Below are positions 22,502-35,046 of a stretch of DNA of 64,000 bases, piece by piece; position 1 is the first letter of the stretch, and the number at the start of each line of letters is the position of its first letter. Location of the stretch: NCBI GenBank assembly GCA_019752015.1, contig JAIEMQ010000005.1, forward strand, positions 1 through 64,000, given 5' to 3'. The stretch comes from Cyanobacteriota bacterium (GTDB taxonomy: Bacteria; Acidobacteriota; Vicinamibacteria; Vicinamibacterales; UBA2999). The notes beneath the pieces were generated by a model. The model was given only the letters and a program-made list of their open reading frames with translations, was not told the origin of the DNA and made no database searches. A program made the translations under genes and the position numbers.

Positions 22502-24207
22502 TCTCCCGCCACACCAAAGCGCTCGCCCGCGTCTTCTTCGGACGCCTCTTCGAGAACGACGTCTTCTCGTCGTCTGTGGCGGCGTCGTCGAGCGTGTTGT
22601 GGCTGCTCGCGTTTCTCGCCATTCCGGGCGTGATGTTCAGTTTCTCGCAGCTGTTTGCCTACGCGCACCTGCGTCACCAGCCGTTCGAAGTCATCGACCG
22701 CACGTTGCTGCAGCGCGAAACGTTTCACATTGATTTCGTCATGGGCGTCGCCGGGCTGATCACGATGATGGTGTGGAGCTCGCTGACGCCGGATCGCCGC
22801 GATGCGCACGTGCTCGGGCCGCTGCCGATCACGTCGCGGCAACAGGCGCTGGCGCGTTTGCTGGCGCTGTTCACGTTCTTCGGACTCTTCATCGCCGCGA
22901 TGGCGGTGCCGACGGGCATTGCGCATCCGTTCGTGACGGTCGGCGCCGAGAACATCGCCGAGCTGCCGGGGCGCATCGTGGGCCACATCCTGAGCGCGAC
23001 GTTCGCGGGCGGATTCGTCTTCTTCATCCTCGTCAACGCGCAGTTGATCCTCGCGGCGCTGTTTGGTCCCGGCGCGATCAGGGCCGCGACGCTGCCGCTG
23101 CAGATGCTGGCCATGGCCGGCATGATCCTCGGGTTGATCTCGTCCGGGTCGATCACCAATCTCTTGATCGCGCATGCCAACGACGCGGGCGGCGGCCTGC
23201 TCTGGAATCCTGCGGCGTGGTTCGTCGGCATCTATCGATGGGTCGCGGGCGACCCGCGGCCGGTATTCGGGATGCTGGCAGTCCGCGGTGCCCTCGCGGG
23301 CGCCGGCATCGTCCTGTTCACGCTCGTCCTCTATCCGCTCGCGTACGAGCGCTGTCTTCGCAACGTGATTGCGGCGGAAGGGAAACGGACCACGGCGATG
23401 TCGCGAGGATGGGCATCGCTCGCGGCGCGCATGCTGCGGCCGCTGTTGCCGTGGCCGCTGCAGCGCGGCATCGCCGCGTTCATGCTGGCGACGCTCGGCC
23501 GCAGCCAGACGCATCGCTTCATCCTTGGCCTCTACGCGGGCCTCGCGTTCATGCTGTCGTTGCCGCTGATGGATCGATTGTCGGAGCTGCCGACCACCGG
23601 CCATTACATCTACGGGTGGTTCGCGATTCCGCTCGGCTATGTGTTCTGGGCGGTGTGCGGGCTTCGCTACTCGCTGATGATGCCGGTCGAGCCGGTCGCC
23701 AACTGGATCTTCAAGCTGACCGAGCCCGTCGACAAGAGGAAGGTGCTGACGACGGTCGTGACGGTGTTGATGTCGATCACGGCGCTGCCGATCGCCGCGG
23801 CGTTTGCCGCGGCAGCGCTGCTGCTCGGATTCGAGCGGCTCGCGGTGAATATCTTCCTGATCGTCTTCCTCGCTGGACTGTGTCTCGTTGAACTGCTGAC
23901 GCTGACGATGAAGACGGTGCCGTTCTCGTGCACGTATCTTCCGGGTCAACTGAAGCTGCGGATCTACTGGGCGCCGTTCTTTTTCCTCTGGCTGAATTTC
24001 GTCTTCACGCTGTCGAACTGGTGCCTGTGGGCGGTGCAGCGATGGCAGCACACCGCGCGCCTGTGCGGAGCGTTACTCGCGGTCTGGATCGTGCTCCGCG
24101 TGTGGCACATGGCGAGGGCGAGAAAGATCCGCGGCTTCGTTTATGACGAACAGGAAGACGCGCTCGTCACGACGATGGAGATCTCGACGATGATGCGTCA
24201 GGTCTAG
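22498..24207 (+). CDS. ABC-2-like transporter permease
   Basis: A 569-aa polytopic protein with about 12 predicted helices (for example SSSVLWLLAFLAIPGVMFSF, ITMMVWSSL, IFLIVFLAGLCLVELLTL). The GTG at 22498 overlaps the ATPase stop by 4 bases. Length and helix number suggest a full permease or fused half-permeases working with the adjacent ATPase. The substrate is unknown. The stop TAG at 24205-24207 is the first element of a GGTGCCT repeat block shared with the converging gene. Confidence 0.8.
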   Translation: MISRHTKALARVFFGRLFENDVFSSSVAASSSVLWLLAFLAIPGVMFSFSQLFAYAHLRHQPFEVIDRTLLQRETFHIDFVMGVAGLITMMVWSSLTPDRRDAHVLGPLPITSRQQALARLLALFTFFGLFIAAMAVPTGIAHPFVTVGAENIAELPGRIVGHILSATFAGGFVFFILVNAQLILAALFGPGAIRAATLPLQMLAMAGMILGLISSGSITNLLIAHANDAGGGLLWNPAAWFVGIYRWVAGDPRPVFGMLAVRGALAGAGIVLFTLVLYPLAYERCLRNVIAAEGKRTTAMSRGWASLAARMLRPLLPWPLQRGIAAFMLATLGRSQTHRFILGLYAGLAFMLSLPLMDRLSELPTTGHYIYGWFAIPLGYVFWAVCGLRYSLMMPVEPVANWIFKLTEPVDKRKVLTTVVTVLMSITALPIAAAFAAAALLLGFERLAVNIFLIVFLAGLCLVELLTLTMKTVPFSCTYLPGQLKLRIYWAPFFFLWLNFVFTLSNWCLWAVQRWQHTARLCGALLAVWIVLRVWHMARARKIRGFVYDEQEDALVTTMEISTMMRQV

Positions 24208-24230
24208 GTGCCTGGGTGCCTAGGTGCTGT
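24204..24230. repeat. GGTGCCT repeat carrying stop codons of two convergent genes
   Basis: Three 8-nt units TAGGTGCC/TGGGTGCC/TAGGTGCT. The first TAG ends the permease on the plus strand; the CTAG at 24220-24223 gives the minus-strand TAG ending the four-helix-bundle gene. The two coding ends are only 12 bases apart. Confidence 0.85.
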
Positions 24231-24645
24231 CAGGATCTTTCTCGTCTTCCTTCTTATACCGGGGCGGGGGCGGGTCGGGTGTCGATTCCAGCCATTGCAT
24301 CAGTCGCGTCGTTGCCTTGATCGCGCGCCGGGCGAGGGAGACGCAGTCTGCTAGTTCGGCCCGGCTAATCAGCTTCTGGTCGTGCGCATCGATCAAGTGG
24401 TTTAGTACTTCGCCCAGCGAGCCGCGCGCGACTCTCAGAAACAGTGCGAACTCCTTATGTTTGAATCCGCGCATGTGCCCCTCGGCGATATTTCGCGGAG
24501 CGGAGCGGACTGAGTCCGACAGTTGATCGACGTACTTGTACTTGCGCTTGAATTCGGGACGCGCCATGAAGGCGTCGACGCGCAATTTCAGAGTGCGCGA
24601 GAGCTGCCAGGCAATGATGTCTTGAAATTTTCTGAATCCGGCCAT
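24220..24645 (-). CDS. Four-helix bundle protein, 23S rRNA intervening-sequence type
   Basis: A 141-aa protein with FRKFQDIIAWQLSRTLKL at the N-terminus, SDSVRSAPRNIAEGHMRG in the middle and FLRVARGSLGEVLNHL after it: the signature of the S23/IVP four-helix bundle family, first found encoded in insertions of 23S rRNA but often free-standing as here. The last 20 residues (PDPPPPRYKKEDEKDPDST) are disordered. Function unknown; family members may bind RNA or partner proteins. It converges with the ABC permease gene. Confidence 0.88.
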   Translation of the reverse strand: MAGFRKFQDIIAWQLSRTLKLRVDAFMARPEFKRKYKYVDQLSDSVRSAPRNIAEGHMRGFKHKEFALFLRVARGSLGEVLNHLIDAHDQKLISRAELADCVSLARRAIKATTRLMQWLESTPDPPPPRYKKEDEKDPDST

Positions 24646-24803
24646 GCCGTCAAATAGAGCAATCGGCTGGCCGCCTTCAAATTCGCGAATTCGTTAATGA
24701 TCCGATTGACGGCTCCTGATCACGTAGCAGGTCTTGCGCTGCGCGTTGGCCGCGGGTATCGTAAATTTTGCCACTTGCCGTCCGGGCGAATTAGGATCGC
24801 AGC

Positions 24804-25241
24804 ATGAGTCGCCTGGAGAAGATCTGGATCAAGCGCGTTCGCCGCGGGCCGATGGATCCCGTAGATCGCGCGAAGGTGGTCAAAGGGCGCGGCATTGTCG
24901 GTAACGCCAACCAGGGCGGGAAACGCCAAGTGACCATCGTCTCGGCGAAACATTGGAACGACGTCACCGCGCCGTTGGGCGCAGTTCCAGACGCTCGCGT
25001 GCGCCGCGCGAACCTGCTGGTTTCAGATTTCGATTTCTCGAATGCGCGCGGGAAGACGTTGAGGATTGGCTCCGTTCGCGTGCGTATCTACGGCGAGACG
25101 CGCCCCTGCGAACAGATGGAAGCAGCGATCCCCGGATTACGAGGTGCGATGAGCGTGGATTGGGGTGGCGGCGCTTTCGGAGAGATTCTCGACGACGGCG
25201 AGATCGCAATTGGCGATCCCGTCGTCCTCGAAAGCACCTAG
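24804..25241 (+). CDS. MOSC domain protein
   Basis: A 145-aa protein matching a single MOSC domain, the beta-barrel found at the C-terminus of molybdenum cofactor sulfurases: residues 10-30 GPMDPVDRAKVVKGRGIVGNA, then RRANLLVSDFDF, IRIYGETRPCEQM with the conserved Cys near 110 in the expected position, and GEIAIGDPVVL at the end. It may bind or transfer sulfur or molybdopterin. The free-standing small form is common in soil bacteria. The gene ends in the amber codon of the CCTAGG that opens a long repeat array. Confidence 0.85.
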   Translation: MSRLEKIWIKRVRRGPMDPVDRAKVVKGRGIVGNANQGGKRQVTIVSAKHWNDVTAPLGAVPDARVRRANLLVSDFDFSNARGKTLRIGSVRVRIYGETRPCEQMEAAIPGLRGAMSVDWGGGAFGEILDDGEIAIGDPVVLEST

Positions 25242-25375
25242 GCACCCCCAGGCACCCTGGCACCCCAGGCACCCTGGCACCCCAGGCACCCAGGCACCCA
25301 GGCACCCCAGGCACCCAGGCACCCAGGCACCCCAGGCACCCAGGCACCCAGGCACCCAGGCACCCAGGCACCCGA
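25235..25375. repeat. Long (C)AGGCACCC tandem array between convergent genes
   Basis: About 15 units of 8-9 nt (CAGGCACCC, with CTGGCACCC variants) fill the whole space between the MOSC and DUF4097-like genes. The stop of the MOSC gene is inside the first unit. There are no spacers, so this is not a CRISPR array. Confidence 0.95.
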
Positions 25376-26506
25376 TTACCGTCGACGGATGGTCACGCCA
25401 CCATTGGTAGTTCGCGCGCGGATGAGCGGGCCGCCCGAGCCGAGTGTCGTGCTGAGGCCGCGGCGCGACGTCAGCTCGCCCTGCACGGTGATCGGAAAAT
25501 CAATGCGCAGGCCGCCGTTGACCGTGCGCGTCTCGAGCTCGGCGTTGTAGCCGTCGGGAATCAGCAGGTTGACGCCGCCGTTGCTGGTCTCGACGTCGAG
25601 ACCCTCGCCATCCCACTTCGATCCGTTCAGCGTCACGTTCAATCCGCCGTTGCGCGTCTCGCCGTTGACGCGGCCGCCGATGTCGGCGAGGCGCACGCCG
25701 CCGTTGGTCGTGTCGAAGCGCATGTTGCCGGTGACGCCGACGATCGTGATGCCGCCGTTGCTGGCGCGCAGATCGAGATCGTTCCTGCGCGGCACGTTGA
25801 TGCGATAGCTCACCGACCACCACTCGCGGCGGCCGTTCTCCGGACCGGTCGCGTAAACGCGTCCGCCGCCCGCCTGCACCTGCACCTGCCCGGCGAGGCT
25901 GCGCGCATCCGCCGCTTCGCGCGCCGACGTCTGCACGATGGCGCGCACGCGGATCTCGTTGCGATCCCAGCCCTCAACCGACACGCCGCCGTTCTGGCCC
26001 GCATCCACGTTCAGCGGCCCCGCCGGCATGGTCGACTCGCGCACTTCGCAGTGACGCTCGTAATCGCGATCGCGCGAGTTGTTGTCGCGGCACGGATCGG
26101 CATCGCTGCCCACCTGGCGCTCGGCGCCGGCGTTCTCCGCGCTGCGGCTGTTGTAGGAGTAGGTGTTACGCAACAAATTGCGGTTCCACATCATTTCGTT
26201 GCGGATCTGCGTGCGCACCTGCGCCTGCACGCGCGTGCGAACGTCGCGCTCGATCAGCCGCGCGCGAAGGTTGGCGCTGCGCTCGGCCTGCGCGAGGATG
26301 CGCTCCGCGTTCCGCCGCGCCTGTGCGGCCACGCGTTCGGCCGTGCGCCGGGCCTGTGACGCCACACGTGCGGCGTTTCGCGCCGCGCGCGGCTCGGCGT
26401 CGTAGGTGCGTCCGGCCTGCCAGGTGAAGACTTGGGCGCTCGGCGCGGCGGCCAATCCCACCAGGATGGCCAGGGTGAAGAGGATGCGAAGGGAGGTCGT
26501 CTTCAT
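25376..26506 (-). CDS. DUF4097-like beta-strand repeat surface protein
   Basis: A 376-aa exported protein. Signal peptide at 1-24. Residues 35-110 are an Arg/Ala/Gln-rich helical, probably coiled-coil segment. The C-terminal half (about 165-376) contains regularly spaced NGGV/NGGI/NGGL turns (SNGGITI, TNGGVRL, RNGGLNV, SNGGVNL, VNGGLRI, TNGGVTI), typical of the DUF4097 adhesin-like beta-helix. Function unknown; members are placed on the cell surface or linked to envelope stress. The stop TAA is two bases from the long tandem array. Confidence 0.8.
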   Translation of the reverse strand: MKTTSLRILFTLAILVGLAAAPSAQVFTWQAGRTYDAEPRAARNAARVASQARRTAERVAAQARRNAERILAQAERSANLRARLIERDVRTRVQAQVRTQIRNEMMWNRNLLRNTYSYNSRSAENAGAERQVGSDADPCRDNNSRDRDYERHCEVRESTMPAGPLNVDAGQNGGVSVEGWDRNEIRVRAIVQTSAREAADARSLAGQVQVQAGGGRVYATGPENGRREWWSVSYRINVPRRNDLDLRASNGGITIVGVTGNMRFDTTNGGVRLADIGGRVNGETRNGGLNVTLNGSKWDGEGLDVETSNGGVNLLIPDGYNAELETRTVNGGLRIDFPITVQGELTSRRGLSTTLGSGGPLIRARTTNGGVTIRRR

Positions 26507-26548
26507 GGCTGGTTGGACGGCAACCGCCGCCGAACCGTTGGCTACACC

Positions 26549-27397
26549 TCAGTCCTCGGTTGTGGCCTTGGGGCGGGAGGGGTCCGAGCTCCATTCGGAC
26601 CAGGATCCGGGGTAAATCTTGACTCCGTGAATCCCCGCATGTTCTAGAGCCAGAAGGTTATGGCACGCCGTGACCCCCGACCCGCAATAGACCACGACGT
26701 CGCGGGGGTCGCGGCCCTTGATGATGGCGTCCCACTGGGTCTTCAGGTCGTCGGGGTCCTTGAAGGTCTTGTCCGCGGTCAGGTTCTGCTGGAAGAAGTA
26801 ATTCGATGCGCCGGGGATGTGGCCGCCGACAGGATCGAGAGTTTCGTTGATGCCGCGATAGCGCTCCGGCGTCCGCGAATCCACGAGCAGCTTCAACGGA
26901 TTGCCCAGTTCCCTGACGACCTCGTCGACCACCATCCGCCAGCCCGGCCTCGGCGAACCCTTGAAGTTGCCCTTGGTGGACGTCTCGACGCCGCCGCGCA
27001 CCGGATGTCCTTCGCGCTGCCATCGCGCCAGCCCGCCATCGAGCACGGCCACGGCATCGTGCCCCATCCATCGCAGCATCCACCACAATCGCGCCGCGTA
27101 CATGCCGCTGTCCGCATCGTATGCAACGACCTGCATGCCCGGCGAGATGCCGATATCGCTGAAGTTGCGGACGATCATTTCCAGGTCGGGCAGGGGATGC
27201 CGCCCGTTCCTGCCCGTCTTCGGTCCCGAGAGATGGCGATCGAGATGCGCATAGCGCGCGCCGGGAATATGACCCTCGCGATACTGCTCCTCGCCTTTTT
27301 CAGGATTCGTGAGATCGAAACGGCAGTCGACGATCACCCAGTTGGGATCGCCGAGGCGCGGCGCAAGCGTGGCGGGATCGATCAGCGTCTTCAACAT
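26549..27397 (-). CDS. Thiosulfate/3-mercaptopyruvate sulfurtransferase
   Basis: A 282-aa two-domain rhodanese. The N-terminal inactive domain has WVIVDCRFD and GHIPGARYAHLDRHLSG; the C-terminal catalytic domain has LLVDSRTPERYRG and active-site Cys238 in YCGSGVTAC, the CGSGVTA loop of 3-mercaptopyruvate sulfurtransferases. It transfers sulfane sulfur to cyanide or thiol acceptors in the cytoplasm. The start lies one base from the stop of the LOR/SDH-type gene upstream, making a three-gene minus-strand operon with htpX. Confidence 0.92.
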   Translation of the reverse strand: MLKTLIDPATLAPRLGDPNWVIVDCRFDLTNPEKGEEQYREGHIPGARYAHLDRHLSGPKTGRNGRHPLPDLEMIVRNFSDIGISPGMQVVAYDADSGMYAARLWWMLRWMGHDAVAVLDGGLARWQREGHPVRGGVETSTKGNFKGSPRPGWRMVVDEVVRELGNPLKLLVDSRTPERYRGINETLDPVGGHIPGASNYFFQQNLTADKTFKDPDDLKTQWDAIIKGRDPRDVVVYCGSGVTACHNLLALEHAGIHGVKIYPGSWSEWSSDPSRPKATTED

Positions 27398-27398
27398 C

Positions 27399-28637
<1,239 letters not shown>

Positions 28638-28646
28638 CGACCAATA

Positions 28647-29531
28647 TTATCGAAGAGTCGGCCGCTGCAGGGCGGCGATGCGCTCCTCGAGCGGGGGGTG
28701 CGTCATCAGCAACGCGCGCAGGCCGGTCGCCTTGCCGCCGCTGATCTTCATCGTCGCCAGCTGAGGCTGTGAGTGGTCGACGAGCGCCTGGTTGACCTGC
28801 AGGCGCTGCAGCGCGGCGATCATGTTGTTCGGGCTCGACAGCACCGCGGCGCCGGCGTCGGCGCGGAACTCGCGGGCGCGCGAGAACCAGGCGACCACCA
28901 TCATGCCGAGGAAGCTGAAGACGATGTCGAACACGATCGTCGTGATGAAGAAGACGAGGCCCGAGATGCGCTCGTCGACCAGCTGCCGCACGATGTTGGC
29001 GATGACGCGCGAGAAGAAGATCGAGAACGCGTTCACCACACCCTGGATCAGCGTCATGGTGACCATGTCGCCGTTCTGGATGTGGGAGACCTCGTGCGCG
29101 AGGACGCCTTCGATCTCTTCGCGGCGCATCGAGCGCATCAGGCCGCTCGACACCGCCACGAGGCTCGAGCGCTTGCTCGGGCCGGTCGCGAAGGCGTTCA
29201 CCTCAGCGGAGTCGTAGATGCCGACTTCCGGCATCGGCAGCCCGGCCTTCTGCGTGAGGCGCTGGACGGTGGTGTGCAGCCAGTCGAGCTCGGCCTGGCC
29301 GGTGCGGCCGTCGACGAGCTGGACGCCCATCGCGGTCTTCGCCATCCAGCGCGACATCAGCAGCGAGATCGCCGCGCCGCCGAAGCCCCAGACCAGCGAG
29401 AACACCATCAGCGTGGCGTAATCGAGGCCGTCGGCCGTGAGATAGCCCGTGACACCCAGCAGGCTCAGCACGATCGACAGCGTGATCATGATCGCGAAGT
29501 TGGTGGCGACGAACAGGAAAATGCGTTTCAT
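28647..29531 (-). CDS. htpX: Membrane zinc metalloprotease HtpX
   Basis: A 294-aa M48B protease that degrades misfolded inner-membrane proteins. Two helices at about 8-30 and 38-60 precede the catalytic domain; the zinc motif HEVSH is at 146-150, with the third ligand Glu in REFRADAGA near 220; GVYDS/IYDSAEVNAFATG is the usual family segment. Two further helices lie at about 158-178 and 190-215. Length is standard. The gene is first in an operon with the LOR/SDH-type and sulfurtransferase genes. Confidence 0.95.
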   Translation of the reverse strand: MKRIFLFVATNFAIMITLSIVLSLLGVTGYLTADGLDYATLMVFSLVWGFGGAAISLLMSRWMAKTAMGVQLVDGRTGQAELDWLHTTVQRLTQKAGLPMPEVGIYDSAEVNAFATGPSKRSSLVAVSSGLMRSMRREEIEGVLAHEVSHIQNGDMVTMTLIQGVVNAFSIFFSRVIANIVRQLVDERISGLVFFITTIVFDIVFSFLGMMVVAWFSRAREFRADAGAAVLSSPNNMIAALQRLQVNQALVDHSQPQLATMKISGGKATGLRALLMTHPPLEERIAALQRPTLR

Positions 29532-29606
29532 AGAGGATAGGATAGCAAACGGCGGGGCGTCCGAAAAATCAGAATTTTCGCTGCGATCCTGCGGAAAAGA
29601 CGAACA

Positions 29607-30368
29607 CTACTGCTGAGTTCTTGCGTAACCCTCGGCGAGCTTCCTGCGAGCGGCTTCGACGTCGCGGTGAAACACGAACAGCACGTCGGCATTGTCGTTC
29701 TTGTCCGTGAAGTTCCACGTCTTGCCGCCCTTCTGCTTCACGCGCAGGTTCTTCTGCAGGTAGTCGACGACGAAGCTTTCGACCTGCGCGTAGGGCAGCG
29801 CGAACGCATCGCCCTTGTTGCTGGTGTCGTAGCGCAGGCCGTCGAGCGTGGCGCTCAGCTGCCCGTCGCACGATCCCATGGCGTGCTTGTGGACGACGGT
29901 GGTCCTGGCGTTGAGGCTGACTTCCTTGACGCGGATGGTGATCGCGTTCGGACCGGGATTGAGCTCGATCGTTTTCTGGACGCTGTCGAATCCGGTGGCG
30001 GTGATCTGCACGCGCTTGCTGCCGGGTTCGAGCTTGTCGAGTGAGAGCGGCGTGTTGCCCACGAACTGGCGATCGATGAACACCGAAGCGCCGGGGACGT
30101 CGGTCTCGAGGCTCAGTGATGCGAGCGTTGGCGCCGCAGCCGGCGCGGGTTTCGGCGCCTCGGGCTCGGCCTTCTTCGGCGGCGCCTTCCGCGGAGGTTC
30201 GGCGACCGGCCTCGCCCGCGTCGGCACCGGCGCATCTTTCTTGGGGACGATTCGCGGGGCGGCCGTCGGCGCTTCGACGACAGGCGCGGGCTTGCTGCCC
30301 CGGAACAGGAGGATGCCTCCGGTAATCAACACGACGGCGGCGGCGCCACTCAGGAGGCCTCGATTCAT
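29607..30368 (-). CDS. PEGA domain membrane-anchored protein
   Basis: A 253-aa protein: N-terminal membrane helix (residues 5-23), a Pro/Ala/Lys-rich linker (25-85), a PEGA domain (about 88-150; ETDVPGASVFIDRQFVGNTPLSLDKLEPGSKRV), and a C-terminal domain with VVHKHAMGSCDGQLSATLDGLRYDT that resembles PH-like folds. PEGA domains are surface beta-sheet modules that often accompany Ser/Thr kinases. The kinase at 31936 is three genes away, but no direct link is shown. A CGAAAA/TTTTCG hairpin lies just past its stop. Confidence 0.8.
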   Translation of the reverse strand: MNRGLLSGAAAVVLITGGILLFRGSKPAPVVEAPTAAPRIVPKKDAPVPTRARPVAEPPRKAPPKKAEPEAPKPAPAAAPTLASLSLETDVPGASVFIDRQFVGNTPLSLDKLEPGSKRVQITATGFDSVQKTIELNPGPNAITIRVKEVSLNARTTVVHKHAMGSCDGQLSATLDGLRYDTSNKGDAFALPYAQVESFVVDYLQKNLRVKQKGGKTWNFTDKNDNADVLFVFHRDVEAARRKLAEGYARTQQ

Positions 30369-30381
30369 TGCAGAGATTGTA

Positions 30382-30652
30382 GCCGCAGAGGCGCAGAGAC
30401 GCAGACAAGGTCATCCACAGATTTACACCGATTACACCGATGGCGCGCAGGCGGCCGGTCGAAGACCGGCCGGGCAGGACGGACACAGGCCGGGGATCAA
30501 GAGCTCGATGGCTTTGTTCCGCTCTTGAATCCCCGGCCTGTGTCCGTCCTGCCGTCGGCCCTTCGGGCCGACGCCTGCGCGTCGTCTTGCCTCGGCTCTC
30601 TGCGTCTCTGCGGCGTCCAATCAATCGGTGTAATCCGTGTAATCTGTGGATG
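30382..30652. repeat. Nested composite inverted repeat in a divergent promoter region
   Basis: Five paired segments are nested: GCAGAG/CTCTGC words (30382-30405 with 30596-30614), CCACAGATT-type words (30412-30441 with 30624-30652), GCGCAGGCG (30445-30454 with 30573-30582), and a 32-bp near-perfect arm pair (30472-30504 with 30521-30553). Two simple hairpins flank the last pair: GGCCGGTC-GAA-GACCGGCC at 30453-30471 and GTCGGCCC-TTC-GGGCCGAC at 30554-30572. The region separates the divergent PEGA and PQQ genes. Confidence 0.85.
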
Positions 30653-30658
30653 AAATAT

Positions 30659-31897
30659 ATGAGAGCACGACTGTTCATCGCGGCGGTTGCAGCAGCCTCG
30701 ATGCTGCCGATCACTGCGGCGCAGCAGACCGCGCCGGCGGACTGGTCGCAGTGGCGCGGGCCGAATCGCGACGGCATCTCGGCGGAGACCGGCCTGCTGC
30801 AGACGTGGCCGAAAGCCGGGCCGCCGCTGCTGTGGCGCATCAACGGCGTCGGTAACGGGTATTCATCGTTCTCATCCTCGGACCGACGCCTGTATACGCT
30901 CGGCGCGCGCGCGGGCGTTGAGTACGTCATCGCCCTCGATCGCGCGACCGGCAAGAAACTCTGGGAAACGCAGAACGGGCGGCGCTTCGAAAACGATCGC
31001 GGCGACGGACCGCGCAGCACGCCGACGGTCGAGGGCGATCGCCTCTACGTCCTCGGCGGCAGCGGCGACCTCACGTGTCTCAACAACGCCACCGGCCAGA
31101 AGATCTGGTCGATCAACATCGTCTCGAAATTCGGCGGCGTCAATCCGTACTGGGGCTACAGCGAATCGCCGTTGATCGTCGGCGATCGCATCCTGATCAA
31201 CACCGGCGGACGTCAGGCGGGGATCGTCGCCGTCGCAAAGGCGGACGGCTCCACGCTGTGGCAACAGCACAGCGACGGCGCCGGGTATTCATCGCCCGTG
31301 CTGATGCGCACGGGCAGCCTCAACCAGGTGATCTTCTTCACCGAAGATCGCACGATGGCGGTCGATCCGCGCGACGGCCGCTTGCTGTGGTCCTACAACA
31401 AGGCCAACAACGGCACCGCGAACATTGCGACGCCGATCGTGCGCGGCACGCGCGTGTTCGTTTCTTCCGACTACGGCACGGGCGGCGCCTTGCTCGACGT
31501 GCGCGCGGCGGGCAACATCGCCACGGCGAACGAGGTCTATTTCACGCGCGACATGCGCAACCATCATTCATCGTCGGTGCTGATCGGCGATCACCTGTAT
31601 GGATTCAACAGCAGCATCCTGACGGCGCTGAAGTTCGACACCGGCACGATCGCGTGGCGCGATCGCAGCGTCGGCAAGGGCTCGCTGATCTTCGCGGACA
31701 ATCGGCTCTACCTCTACAGTGAAGATGGCGTCGTCGGTCTCGCGGATGCCGCACCTGATGCGTACCGCGAGCGCGGCCGATTCACACTTTCGCAACAAAG
31801 CGGCCTGCCCACCTGGAGCCACCCGATCATCACCGGCGGCGTGCTGGTAATGCGGGATCAAGAGGCCGTCTATGCCTACAGCGTCCGGGCGCGGTAA
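30659..31897 (+). CDS. PQQ-binding-like beta-propeller protein
   Basis: A 412-aa exported protein. Signal peptide MRARLFIAAVAAASMLPITAAQQ, then ADWSQWRGPNRDGIS, the standard start of this family in Planctomycetes and Acidobacteria. Repeats with ALDRATGKKLWE, CLNNATGQKIWS, VAKADGSTLWQ and KFDTGTIAWRD are the four-stranded blades of a quinoprotein-like/BamB-like propeller. No dehydrogenase residues are evident, so it is probably a structural or binding protein. The ATG at 30659 is preferred over 30650 because the signal peptide begins there. It follows the nested inverted repeat. Confidence 0.85.
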   Translation: MRARLFIAAVAAASMLPITAAQQTAPADWSQWRGPNRDGISAETGLLQTWPKAGPPLLWRINGVGNGYSSFSSSDRRLYTLGARAGVEYVIALDRATGKKLWETQNGRRFENDRGDGPRSTPTVEGDRLYVLGGSGDLTCLNNATGQKIWSINIVSKFGGVNPYWGYSESPLIVGDRILINTGGRQAGIVAVAKADGSTLWQQHSDGAGYSSPVLMRTGSLNQVIFFTEDRTMAVDPRDGRLLWSYNKANNGTANIATPIVRGTRVFVSSDYGTGGALLDVRAAGNIATANEVYFTRDMRNHHSSSVLIGDHLYGFNSSILTALKFDTGTIAWRDRSVGKGSLIFADNRLYLYSEDGVVGLADAAPDAYRERGRFTLSQQSGLPTWSHPIITGGVLVMRDQEAVYAYSVRAR

Positions 31898-31935
31898 TGG
31901 GCGCGCGTGCGCGATAATGTCACTGCCCCCAACCG

Positions 31936-35046
<3,111 letters not shown>

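Noticed and set aside
22360-24051. 563-codon open frame on the minus strand
   Set aside because: Antisense to the ABC permease; composition is Arg/Gln/His-rich low complexity.
25235-25375. CRISPR array
   Set aside because: The period is 8-9 nt and there are no unique spacers or cas genes.
24953-26359. 468-codon open frame crossing the long repeat array
   Set aside because: It overlaps the MOSC gene in another frame, reads through the array and is antisense to the DUF4097-like gene.
30440-30658. N-terminal extension of the PQQ gene
   Set aside because: The extra codons are the nested inverted repeat; a good signal peptide begins at 30659.
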